From assembly GCA_963756575.1 (NCBI GenBank), contig CAVWOM010000008.1, positions 744,001-808,000 on the forward strand: 64,000 nucleotides of DNA, in the 5' to 3' direction. The notes under the pieces are model-generated. The model worked only from the letters and a program-made list of their open reading frames with translations. It was not told the DNA's origin and ran no database searches. Below, piece after piece: positions 37,095 through 45,204 of the stretch. How positions within the stretch are numbered: the stretch's first letter is position 1; each line of letters opens with the position of its first letter. The translations under genes and the position numbers were made by a program. Source of the stretch: Palsa-504 sp963756575 (lineage in GTDB: Bacteria; Actinomycetota; Actinomycetes; Streptosporangiales; Streptosporangiaceae).

Positions 37095-38325
37095 ATGACA
37101 ATTCAATTTGTAAAAGCAGCGTTGTGTCTTTATGCTGGCATCGGTAGCGGCCTGGGCGCAGGTGAATGCGGGCGAACAGAAACCAGAAACAGAGCTGCCG
37201 TTCACCATGACCACGGTGACCACGTTCAAACTGCCGTGGCGAATTGCGTTCCTGCCCGATGGCCGCATGCTGATTACCGAAAAGCCGGGGCCCGTTTGGC
37301 TGGTATCTCAGCAGGGGGAGAAGATCCAGGTAGGCAATACGCCGCCCGTCTATTTTCAGGGTCAGAACGGGATGCATGGGGTCTTTCTCTCGCCCCATTA
37401 CGCCAAAGATCATAGCATCTATCTCACCTATGCCGAGCCTGGTGACTATGGCGGCGGTCTGGCGTTGGCACGCGCGAAGCTGCGAGTCACCGCTACGTCG
37501 GCTACCCTCGAAGACTTCAAAGTGCTATGGCGGCAAATGCCGAAGGGCAAGGGCGGTCAGGAAGGCGCGCAAGTCGCCTTCTCTCCTGACGGCAAGTATC
37601 TGTTCCTCTCGGTGGGTGAGCGCCAGCGCTTCACCCCGGCCCAGGATCCAAACCAGCCCGAAGGCAAGATCCTGCGACTGACGCTGGACGGCAAACCCGC
37701 CCGTGGCAATCCCAACTATGGCAAAAAGGGCGCTCCCACGATTCCACTGATCGATCCGCCGAAAGACACCGAAGCTGCTAAAACTGCGCCGGTGGTGAGC
37801 AACTACACTTTCCCTGGCCCCAACCTGACGCCTGCGGAGACTTGGAGCCAGCGGCGTGCGTACGCCATATGGTTTGGCGTTTTCGCCAACCGGCGAACTG
37901 TGGGAAGTTGAGCATGGTCCGTTGCGGCGGCGATGAGCTTAATCTGATCGAGCCCGGCAAAAATTATGGCTGGCCGCTCGTCTCCTACGGCAATAACTAT
38001 AACGGCGTGCCAATTCCCAAGCCCGACACGCGGCCCGACCTGACCAAGCCGGTGATCTATTGGGTGCCGGTAATCGCGCCGGGCAATCTGATGTTCTATC
38101 ACGGTACGCAGACCTTCCCGCAATGGAACGGCAACGGCTTCATCAGCGGACTGGTGAGCATGTCACTCAATCGCATCATCTTCGACGGCCACGGCGGCGC
38201 GAAACCCGCTGAGCGCTGGAATGTGGGTCACCGTCTCCGCGATGTCGAGGAAGGCCCCGACGGCTCGCTTGTGGATGCTGGAAGACAGCCAGCCCGGCGC
38301 CCTGATCCATGTGACACCAAAGTGA
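37095..38325 (+). CDS. Soluble PQQ-dependent aldose sugar dehydrogenase (frameshifted)
   Basis: About 408 residues, YliI/Asd type. Signal peptide from ATG 37095 (RBS AAGGAG), with one extra base near 37130 before LASVAAWAQ. Core: LPWRIAFLPDGRMLITEKPG, NGMHGVFLSPHYA, YLTYAEPGDYGG, AFSPDGKYLFLSVGER, and after a shift near 37890 ELWEVEHGP and GDELNLIEPGKNYGWPLVSY, the signature block of the family. A last shift near 38270 restores the C-terminus to TGA 38325. It oxidises aldoses at C1 in the periplasm using PQQ and calcium. Confidence 0.87.
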
Positions 38326-38581
38326 CCTGACTACTTAGTAACATCACCTCCCAAGCGTGCCAGAGACTTCGCTCACGAAGAGATCGAACCCGCGCTTACA
38401 CGATGCGAGCGTTGTTCACCCAAAGTGTGGCAGAATCAAATGCTTTGAAGTTTACGAGAACATCGTTACCGGCAATTTCCTTTTCAATCTCGGCGTTCGG
38501 ATGGCCAACATGCGCCCGTTCCTACGCCCGTCAGTGTGAACCTCCTGCAACAAACGCCGCTCGATAAATCAACTCGCCGAT

Positions 38582-38863
38582 GTGCTTCTGGCAAACGCGG
38601 GCCTGTGCAGGCTGATTGAATTTAAGCGGAAAGGTAAGCTCACGATGAAGGAGATGATGAAGCTCCCGGCGCTGCGAAGAACTAAAACCTTCACAAATAT
38701 CGAGAGAAACGCGAACGTGACTGCGGAGGAAAAGGTTTCAACGGGTACACTCGCCATCGCTGTTGATGAGAATGGCCGAACATCCTGGTTCGGAGTCTCC
38801 AGTATCGAATACATCCTGATGACCAGGTACGAACTCTCGCGAGAATTGGGGTTTGGGACTTGA
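38582..38863 (+). CDS. Hypothetical protein or fragment in the 38.3-39.1 kb stretch
   Basis: 93 residues from GTG 38582, with ADVLLANAGLCRLIEFKRKG just before and across the start, then MKEMMKLPALRRTKTFTNIE and TGTLAIAVDENGRTSWFG. Composition is protein-like but I do not recognise a family. The frame is open upstream of the start. The surrounding stretch from 38326 to 39094 (769 bases) holds nothing else I can support; it may contain fragments of decayed genes next to the tRNA. Confidence 0.35.
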   Translation: MLLANAGLCRLIEFKRKGKLTMKEMMKLPALRRTKTFTNIERNANVTAEEKVSTGTLAIAVDENGRTSWFGVSSIEYILMTRYELSRELGFGT

Positions 38864-39094
38864 CCCTGAAGAGCGGAGATACGAGCGCAGCAGGGGCATC
38901 AATCTGGGCATAAGCATTTTTCAGCCGAGGCCTGCGACAAGCGCATGGCGCGCAAGCCGCGCCGCGAAAGAAATACCCCTACCAAAAACGTCGGAACTCT
39001 GCGTGCTAACGGGCACAGCCACGCTGGGTCGGTGGGTGCACCGGAGGTACACGATAGATGGAAGCGGTAAGTGATGAAATACGGGAAATTTTTT

Positions 39095-39170
39095 TGGTGG
39101 ACGGCATGGGGCTCGAACCCACGACCCCCACGTTGCGAACGTGGTGCTCTCCCAGCTGAGCTAGCCGCCC
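39095..39170 (-). tRNA. tRNA-Ala (anticodon CGC)
   Basis: The minus strand folds as a cloverleaf: acceptor GGGCGGC paired with GCCGTCC, D arm GCTC...GAGC, anticodon stem CCACG/CGTGG with loop TTCGCAA (anticodon CGC, reading GCG), T loop TTCGAGC. The third acceptor pair is G3-U70, the alanine identity element. Discriminator A and an encoded CCA end at 39095. Confidence 0.95.
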
Positions 39171-39301
39171 ACTAGCTGAATCTTTCTCAACTATAGCATC
39201 GGGTCATGCCCCTCCGGCCGGGCGTGTTAGCATTGGCGTTTCAACCTCGATTTAGGGGCTTCGCGCAACGGCTTTAAACTGCCGGTGCTACGCCGATTCG
39301 C

Positions 39302-39886
39302 ATGGTTCTATCTGACATAGATATTCGTAAATACTTAGAGCAGGGCAAAATCCGCATTTCCCCGGAATTACCCGCCGAGCAGTTCGGAAGCTGTTCGATC
39401 GATTTTCGGCTTGGCTCGGAGTTTAGTGTTTTCGAACACAGCCGCTTCGCCTATATCGATCTGCGCGAGAGGGGCGCGATTCAGGACATTATGCGGACCA
39501 TCACCGTCAAGCCGGGCGAGCCGTTTATCATGCAACCACGAGAATTCGCGCTGGCCATCACAGAAGAATCCCTTGAACTCGATGACGATGTCCTGGGGCG
39601 ATTGGAGGGGCGATCGAGCCTCGGACGGATCGGGATTATTGTCCATGGAACAGCAGGGCTATTTGATCCCGGCTGGCGCGGCAAAGCGACACTTGAACTG
39701 AGCAATCTTGGACGCCTCCCTGTGGCACTGTATCCGGGTATGCGTATCTGCTCGTTTACATTTGAGCAACTTTCATCGCCTGTGTCGGTCCCTTATTATA
39801 AGAAGGCGGGCAACAAATACGCCGGCCAAACCGCTCCTCTCGCCAGTAAATTGAGCGCCGAGGTGAGGGGAAACCGCGAAGATTAG
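39302..39886 (+). CDS. dcd: dCTP deaminase
   Basis: 194 residues, full length. Converts dCTP to dUTP in the cytoplasm. Blocks: LSDIDIRKYLEQGKIRISPE, SCSIDFRLGSEFSVFE, the RSSLGRIGI segment, HGTAGLFDPGWRGKATLELS with the catalytic Glu, and YAGQTAPLASKL at the end. Close upstream there is a divergent tRNA gene. Nothing unusual. Confidence 0.95.
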   Translation: MVLSDIDIRKYLEQGKIRISPELPAEQFGSCSIDFRLGSEFSVFEHSRFAYIDLRERGAIQDIMRTITVKPGEPFIMQPREFALAITEESLELDDDVLGRLEGRSSLGRIGIIVHGTAGLFDPGWRGKATLELSNLGRLPVALYPGMRICSFTFEQLSSPVSVPYYKKAGNKYAGQTAPLASKLSAEVRGNRED

Positions 39887-40041
39887 CGGTTCGGCAAAGC
39901 AGGATTATGTTACCTGCTACCACCGACGTGCATCGAACGCTCAAGGATGGCGAAAGAACATTCGCAGGCATCGCTTTGAGAATTTCACCGCCACGCTCCG
40001 TCGAACCTTAGAAAGCTCTGTTTCATGGTCATCGCGTGACA

Positions 40042-41775
40042 ATGCCGTCTTTCCGCCATATTGTAAGCCCCGGCGTGTCGCTCGCCAGAATTGCCATTGT
40101 ATCCGCCGCAGTCGGCGCCTTCACTTTCGGTGTGAGCGCGCGCGCCTTCCGGTGGGATGCCAAAGAGCCTCTCGTTGACGTTTTGACAAATCGTTACGAT
40201 AACTGGCGCTCGGGAGCGAATCTGCGAGAAGCCCGACTTACTGTTCAAAACGTGAACGGCAACACGTTCGGAAAATTGTTCGAGCGCGACATCAATGGCG
40301 ATGCTTACGCCCAACCGTTAATTAAGACAAACGTGCAGATTCCCGGGATCGGTCCTCGGAACGTAGTGTTTGTGGCCACAAGCAGCAACGACCTATATGC
40401 ATTCGACGCCGATCGCCCCGGCATTGGAGATCCATATTGGCACGTAGGACGCGACGTATTTGGAGCGTCCGTTCCGCGAGCTGAGGTTTCCGATTTGAAG
40501 GCGCCCGACGAGTATCTCAACTTTGAGCGAACCGTCGGAATCGTCAGCACTCCGGTAATTGACGATGCGAACAATACCATTTATGTTGTGTCGAAAGCCA
40601 AAGTAAGCGGAGGATATTGCAGCCGTCTGTTCGCGTTTGATCTATCAACCGGCCGGCAGAAAACGGAGCTTGGCAGTCCAGCTGCGATTTCGCCTATGGC
40701 AATGGGTAACGGTGTGGGCAGTGTGGAGGGGAAGATCACGATGGACAATCGGAAGCTTTTCAACCGCACCTCGCTGTTGCTCCAGGACGGAGTGCTGTAC
40801 CTCGCCTTCGGCGCGCATGGCGACGGAGAACCTCGCTTTAACTATCACGGATGGATCGTGGCTTACGACGGGCACACGTTAAAGCAACTTGCGGCACTTT
40901 GCACAACTCCGGACGGAATCCAGGGTGGCGTGTGGCAGAGCGGAGTTGGGCTCGCTGCAGAACCCCGTGACGGAACGTTTCCGCTCATATACGCGGTGGT
41001 GGGTAATGGCAGCACCGGCGGCCGGAATTTCGGTCAATCGGTGCTGCAGCTCTATCCCGGCGAGTTGATGAGCGTCAAGCAATCGTTCACTCCATCAAAC
41101 GCCGGGGAGATGAACGACTTGGATCTCGATCTCTCGACCGGCCCTTTACTGCTTCCCGATTTACCATTCATGCTGGCCTGCACGAAGGACGGGAAATGCT
41201 ACGTTTTGGACCGTGCCAATATGCACTTGGTGCAGGAGCTCCAAGCCGGCACCAACAGCGTCGGCTCCGGGCGGCCGGCGAACATACATGGAACACCAGT
41301 GGTATGGCGAGACTCTAACAACAATTTGTTTATTTACTTGTGGGGTGAGGAAGACTATCTACGCGCGTTCCGGTTCGATGGCAAGCGGTTTGTTTCGGCT
41401 GGAAGAAGCCCGTTTCCCGCTCCCATGATGAGCATGCCCGGCGGCATCCTATCGCTTTCTGCAAACGGCGGCACGGTGACCTCGGGCATCGTGTGGGCGT
41501 CGATACCTAAGGACGGGGACGCGAACAATGGAACCGTTGCCGGAATGCTGCGTGCCTTCAACGCTGCCGATCTGTCGCATGAGATCTGGAACAGCGAACA
41601 GAACCCCGAAAGAGACCGGCTTGGAATGTTCCCCAAATTCTGCTCGCCGGTAATTGCGAATGGCAAGGTTTATATTCCGTCGTTTGCGCCGCCGAACAAA
41701 AACGGTCAAGCCGAAAAAGGCAAGCTCGTGGTTTACGGGTTGATCGAACACCAGCCGGTCACGGCGACCAACTAG
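40042..41775 (+). CDS. Exported PQQ-like/quinoprotein beta-propeller protein
   Basis: 577 residues. ATG 40042 starts a signal-type segment (HIVSPGVSLARIAIVSAAVG, AFTFGVSARA). The rest is a WD/PQQ-repeat propeller: VLTNRYDNWRSGANLREARL, VVFVATSSNDLYAFDADRPG, YVVSKAKVSGGYCSRLFAFD, KDGKCYVLDRANM and WRDSNNNLFIYLWGEEDYLR. Typical PQQ-ligand and Asp-base motifs of alcohol dehydrogenases are not seen, so it may be a binding or scaffold propeller and not an enzyme. Its stop lies 9 bases from the convergent glgX stop. Confidence 0.75.
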   Translation: MPSFRHIVSPGVSLARIAIVSAAVGAFTFGVSARAFRWDAKEPLVDVLTNRYDNWRSGANLREARLTVQNVNGNTFGKLFERDINGDAYAQPLIKTNVQIPGIGPRNVVFVATSSNDLYAFDADRPGIGDPYWHVGRDVFGASVPRAEVSDLKAPDEYLNFERTVGIVSTPVIDDANNTIYVVSKAKVSGGYCSRLFAFDLSTGRQKTELGSPAAISPMAMGNGVGSVEGKITMDNRKLFNRTSLLLQDGVLYLAFGAHGDGEPRFNYHGWIVAYDGHTLKQLAALCTTPDGIQGGVWQSGVGLAAEPRDGTFPLIYAVVGNGSTGGRNFGQSVLQLYPGELMSVKQSFTPSNAGEMNDLDLDLSTGPLLLPDLPFMLACTKDGKCYVLDRANMHLVQELQAGTNSVGSGRPANIHGTPVVWRDSNNNLFIYLWGEEDYLRAFRFDGKRFVSAGRSPFPAPMMSMPGGILSLSANGGTVTSGIVWASIPKDGDANNGTVAGMLRAFNAADLSHEIWNSEQNPERDRLGMFPKFCSPVIANGKVYIPSFAPPNKNGQAEKGKLVVYGLIEHQPVTATN

Positions 41776-41784
41776 CAGGTCGTG

Positions 41785-44100
41785 CTATTGAGTCACCTTT
41801 TCGGGCTTCGCTCGCGGTTTACGTTTCCGTGCCGGCGGCGCGGTAACAGGCTCAGGCACGCTAACAGGCTCAGGAGCAGGCGAAGCGGTTAACAGTCCGA
41901 CGGGTTGAGCGGCAGTTGCAAGTTGCCGCGGTTCAGGCTTCTCCGGCTTTGCAACCTCGCGAAACACGGCAGTCGAACGGGGCTCCATTTTAAAAAGCCC
42001 TTCGCAGGATACCGGGGCCGCTTCGCCCGTAGCGGTTTTCGTATCCAGAACCAATTCCCACATATGACCGGGAGCCGGGGCCGGCATGGAGAAGTCCACA
42101 GGTTCGTAATAAGAATTCAAGCAGAATAGGAACGTGTCATCCGAAATGGGCTCTCCTGAACGGTCGACATCGTTAAGAGTTTTGCCGCTTAACTCCATAG
42201 CCAAACACCGCATCCAGCCTGCGTGCCATTCCTCGTCGGACATCGTCTTCCCGTCGGGACGGAACCAGGTAATGTCTTGAACCGTCTCGCCGTTGACCCT
42301 TTGCGGACCAACAGCGGCGGGATCAATCTTTCGATCCTGAAAGAACTTTCTCCGATGCAGATTCGGGTGCGTGCGTCTGAGCTTAATGAGTTGCCGTGTA
42401 AAGGCGAGCAAGTCCCTCTTCCGGTCGTCAAGGTTCCAGTCAACCCAGGAAATCTCGTTATCCTGCGCATAGGTGTTGTTATTGCCGTTTTGTGTACGGC
42501 TGATCTCGTCGCCGCCCAGAAGCATGGGAACACCTTGCGAAAGCAGGAGAGTGGCCAGCATATTTCTTTTTTGGCGCTCGCGAATGTCGATGATTACTGG
42601 GTTGTCTGTGGGACCCTCCACGCCATAGTTGAATGAATAGTTGTCATTCGCGCCATCACGATTACCTTCGCCGTTTGCTTCGTTATGCTTTTCGTTGTAG
42701 CTGACCAGGTCGTTCAACGTAAAGCCGTCGTGCGCGGTCACAAAATTGATGCTTGCGGAGGGTCGCCGGCCATCGCGTTGATAAAGATCGCTGCTACCCG
42801 TTAACCTGTATCCTATATCGGCAAGCTGCCCTTCGTCTCCGCGCCAGTAGCGTCGAACGCTATCGCGAAACTTTCCATTCCACTCCGCCCAGAGCACCGG
42901 GAACTGCCCCACCTGGTAGCCTCCTTCGCCCACGTCCCAGGGTTCGGCGATCAGTTTCACCTTCGAGAGGACCGGGTCCTGGTGAATGATGTCGAAGAAT
43001 GCCGAGAGCCGGTCTACATCGTGAAGTTCACGGGCCAGAGTGGCGGCGAGATCGAAGCGAAAACCGTCAACATGCATCTCCAGAACCCAGTACCGCAGGC
43101 TATCCATAATCAGCTTCAACACCTGCGGATGGCGAACGTTCAGCGTGTTGCCTGTACCCGTGTAATCCATATAGAATCGCGGGTTATCCCCGACCAATCG
43201 GTAGTAGGTGAGGTTATCGATGCCGCGGAAACTTAGCGTGGGCCCGAAGTGATTTCCCTCCGATGTGTGGTTGTACACGACATCGAGAATGACCTCAATG
43301 CCGGCTTTGTGCAGCTCGCGCACCATGCTCTTAAACTCGCCTACCTGTTGACCGCGATCGCCCGCACTCGAAAAACGTGCGTCAGGGGAGAAGAAATTTG
43401 TAGTGTTATAGCCCCAGTAATTGGAGAGCCCTTGATCCACCAAATGCTTATCATCGAGGCAATCGTGCACCGGCATGAGCTCAACAGCCGTGACGCCAAG
43501 CTGAGAGAGGTATTGAATGACCGGAGGTGAAGCGAGACCCGCATATGTGCCTCGAAGATCTCCGGCCACATCAGGATGGCGCGCCGTGAACCCTTTCACG
43601 TGTAGTTCATAGATGACAGAATCGGGCAGCGGAGTGAGTGGCGGCCGATCGTTCTGCCAGTCGAAGACGCTCGTTGAAACGACCCCTTTCGGTACACCAG
43701 GCGCATCATCGGTCGTATCGATAGCCAAGTCTCCGTCCGGACCACCTAGGACGTAGGGAAAAATGGGCTTGCTCCAATCAACTTTCCCTGCTAACGCCTT
43801 GGCGTACGGATCGATCACCAGCTTGTGAGGATTGAAGCGTAATCCACGTTCCGGTTCGTACGGGCCATATACTCTGTACCCATAGAGCTGACCTATGCTC
43901 AGGCCCGGAATGTAGCAGTGCCACACGTGGCCAGTATTCTCGATGACTGGAATCGTCTCGTTGGCGCTTGTCCCAAGGTCATCGAAAAGGCACAGCTCGA
44001 TACCTGTTGCATTCTCGGAGAAAATCGCGAAATTAACACCTGTGCCATCCCATGTAGCTCCTAGAGGATATGGCGAACCCGGAAGAACTCTCGACGGCAT
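41785..44100 (-). CDS. glgX: Glycogen debranching enzyme GlgX
   Basis: 771 residues. N-terminal CBM48 (LPGSPYPLGATWDGTGVNFA), then the GH13 alpha-amylase barrel: VILDVVYNHTSEGN, catalytic Asp in HVDGFRFDLAATL, acid Glu in KLIAEPWDVGEGGYQVGQF, and FVTAHDGFTLNDLVSY. It removes alpha-1,6 side chains from limit glycogen. The C-terminus carries an extra tail of about 55 residues rich in Pro, Ala, Lys and Arg (repeated EPVSVPEPVTAPPARKRKPR) absent from the usual enzyme. No other glycogen gene is adjacent. Confidence 0.95.
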   Translation of the reverse strand: MPSRVLPGSPYPLGATWDGTGVNFAIFSENATGIELCLFDDLGTSANETIPVIENTGHVWHCYIPGLSIGQLYGYRVYGPYEPERGLRFNPHKLVIDPYAKALAGKVDWSKPIFPYVLGGPDGDLAIDTTDDAPGVPKGVVSTSVFDWQNDRPPLTPLPDSVIYELHVKGFTARHPDVAGDLRGTYAGLASPPVIQYLSQLGVTAVELMPVHDCLDDKHLVDQGLSNYWGYNTTNFFSPDARFSSAGDRGQQVGEFKSMVRELHKAGIEVILDVVYNHTSEGNHFGPTLSFRGIDNLTYYRLVGDNPRFYMDYTGTGNTLNVRHPQVLKLIMDSLRYWVLEMHVDGFRFDLAATLARELHDVDRLSAFFDIIHQDPVLSKVKLIAEPWDVGEGGYQVGQFPVLWAEWNGKFRDSVRRYWRGDEGQLADIGYRLTGSSDLYQRDGRRPSASINFVTAHDGFTLNDLVSYNEKHNEANGEGNRDGANDNYSFNYGVEGPTDNPVIIDIRERQKRNMLATLLLSQGVPMLLGGDEISRTQNGNNNTYAQDNEISWVDWNLDDRKRDLLAFTRQLIKLRRTHPNLHRRKFFQDRKIDPAAVGPQRVNGETVQDITWFRPDGKTMSDEEWHAGWMRCLAMELSGKTLNDVDRSGEPISDDTFLFCLNSYYEPVDFSMPAPAPGHMWELVLDTKTATGEAAPVSCEGLFKMEPRSTAVFREVAKPEKPEPRQLATAAQPVGLLTASPAPEPVSVPEPVTAPPARKRKPRAKPEKVTQ

Positions 44101-44415
44101 TCTTGGTGGTGGCTCCAGTAAGAGTGAGAAGAAGAAAGATCAGCAGACGTGACGCTGGGACTTGGCATCGGGACGGTCGTAAGATTTCAAAGCCCTCATA
44201 GCGTAAGTGTAGCCTTCGTGGTCACGTGTAAATTGTCGGACGTCTGCTCCCGGACCCTCCACTCGAGACGATGTTCACGTTTTCAGAGCAAGAATTTTTG
44301 CGAGTAAGGCAAAACAAATTTGCAATTCTCAGGAAAAGCCGCATAATTTAGGTAGCAATTTTTCGGAGAAGGTGTCAAACTATCGAACGTTAGGCCGCCG
44401 ACAAAAAGGACGTAA
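44101..44415. other. Intergenic stretch between glgX and the STAS-like gene
   Basis: 315 bases between divergent genes. It holds a possible promoter for the plus-strand gene (44320-44347); I see nothing else that can be supported. Confidence 0.5.
44320..44347 (+). promoter_or_regulatory. Possible sigma-70 promoter
   Basis: TTGCAA (44320-44325) and CATAAT (44342-44347), spacer 16, in an AT-rich stretch upstream of the STAS-like gene. Weak match. Confidence 0.3.
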
Positions 44416-44802
44416 ATGGAGATTCTGCAAGTTATCGACGGAAGTGAAGAGGTTCGGGTTGAAATTTCTGGAGCACTGTCGGGAAAACTGGTAGGAGAGC
44501 TCCACGACGCTTGGAAGGCGGCGCAATCGAACGAATTCTGGAGGCGCTTTGTAGTCGACATCTCGTCTCTGGCCGGGTACGATGCGGAGGGTCATAAACT
44601 ACTTCACCTGCTGCACCGCCACGGTGCCATATTTGCTGCCGGAACTCCTAAATCGCTTGATTACCTCGAAGAGATTACCTCTGGAGATCTTCGACGAACG
44701 TTACTTCTGCCTGCCCGCAGACCTTTAGAACGCTCCCTCTCGGCCCGATCGCGTCACCGTGCAGGTGTTGGCGCCCACGAAGTAACGATGCGAACCCGCT
44801 AG
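44416..44802 (+). CDS. STAS-like (anti-anti-sigma type) small protein
   Basis: 128 residues. LQVIDGSEEVRVEISGALSG, ELHDAWKAAQSNEFWRRFVV, DISSLAGYDAEGHKLLHLLH and RHGAIFAAGTPKSLDYLEEI follow the beta-alpha pattern of STAS domains. The usual phosphorylated Ser position reads DAEGHKLL, so control by phosphorylation is uncertain. The C-terminal 25 residues are Arg-rich and look disordered. No anti-sigma kinase is nearby. Confidence 0.65.
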   Translation: MEILQVIDGSEEVRVEISGALSGKLVGELHDAWKAAQSNEFWRRFVVDISSLAGYDAEGHKLLHLLHRHGAIFAAGTPKSLDYLEEITSGDLRRTLLLPARRPLERSLSARSRHRAGVGAHEVTMRTR

Positions 44803-44857
44803 GCGATTTACTCGCCAGCCTTATTCAATCAGTATTTTAGCAGTTTTCGATTGCCGC

Positions 44858-45121
44858 TCAGCGCCGTCTGGCGGCCCCGCCCACCAGTCCCAAATCCAAA
44901 ATCACCGCGATAAAGATGATCACGAGCGACGTCACATTCATCGGAATGTGCGCGTTTAGCAGGTACGTGTATGCGATAAGTGTGACCGGTAAGAACACGA
45001 ATCCCACGATTGGTATCAGCAGCGTTGAATAGACGTGGGTGAAGAAGTTCGTGAATAGATACAGAACGACAATGGCGACACGCGGGAAGGCGGCGATTAG
45101 AATCGCAAGTAGGCAGGGCAT
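44858..45121 (-). CDS. Small integral membrane protein, 87 aa
   Basis: Almost entirely hydrophobic: about three membrane spans (LLAILIAAFPRVAIVVLYLF, LLIPIVGFVFLPVTLIAYTY, SLVIIFIAVILDLGLVGGAA) with a terminal RRR. Proteins of this form are common unnamed genes in Acidobacteriota. Function unknown. Divergent from the sensor kinase at 45205. Confidence 0.7.
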   Translation of the reverse strand: MPCLLAILIAAFPRVAIVVLYLFTNFFTHVYSTLLIPIVGFVFLPVTLIAYTYLLNAHIPMNVTSLVIIFIAVILDLGLVGGAARRR

Positions 45122-45204
45122 TGGTATAGGCCAGGATATCGCGGCGCGCCGGGCAAAGCGGCTTACCGGGACACCGCTTTGGTACAGTTCGTGTTAGCGC
45201 CGTA

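Noticed and set aside
41785..44100. Many open frames on the strand opposite glgX and other long genes
   Set aside because: They follow the codon pattern of the real gene, carry no family motifs and have no ribosome sites; they are shadows.
44858..45121. Small hydrophobic protein as a toxin or holin
   Set aside because: Three spans with ordinary composition, no antitoxin or phage context; it looks like a common small membrane protein.
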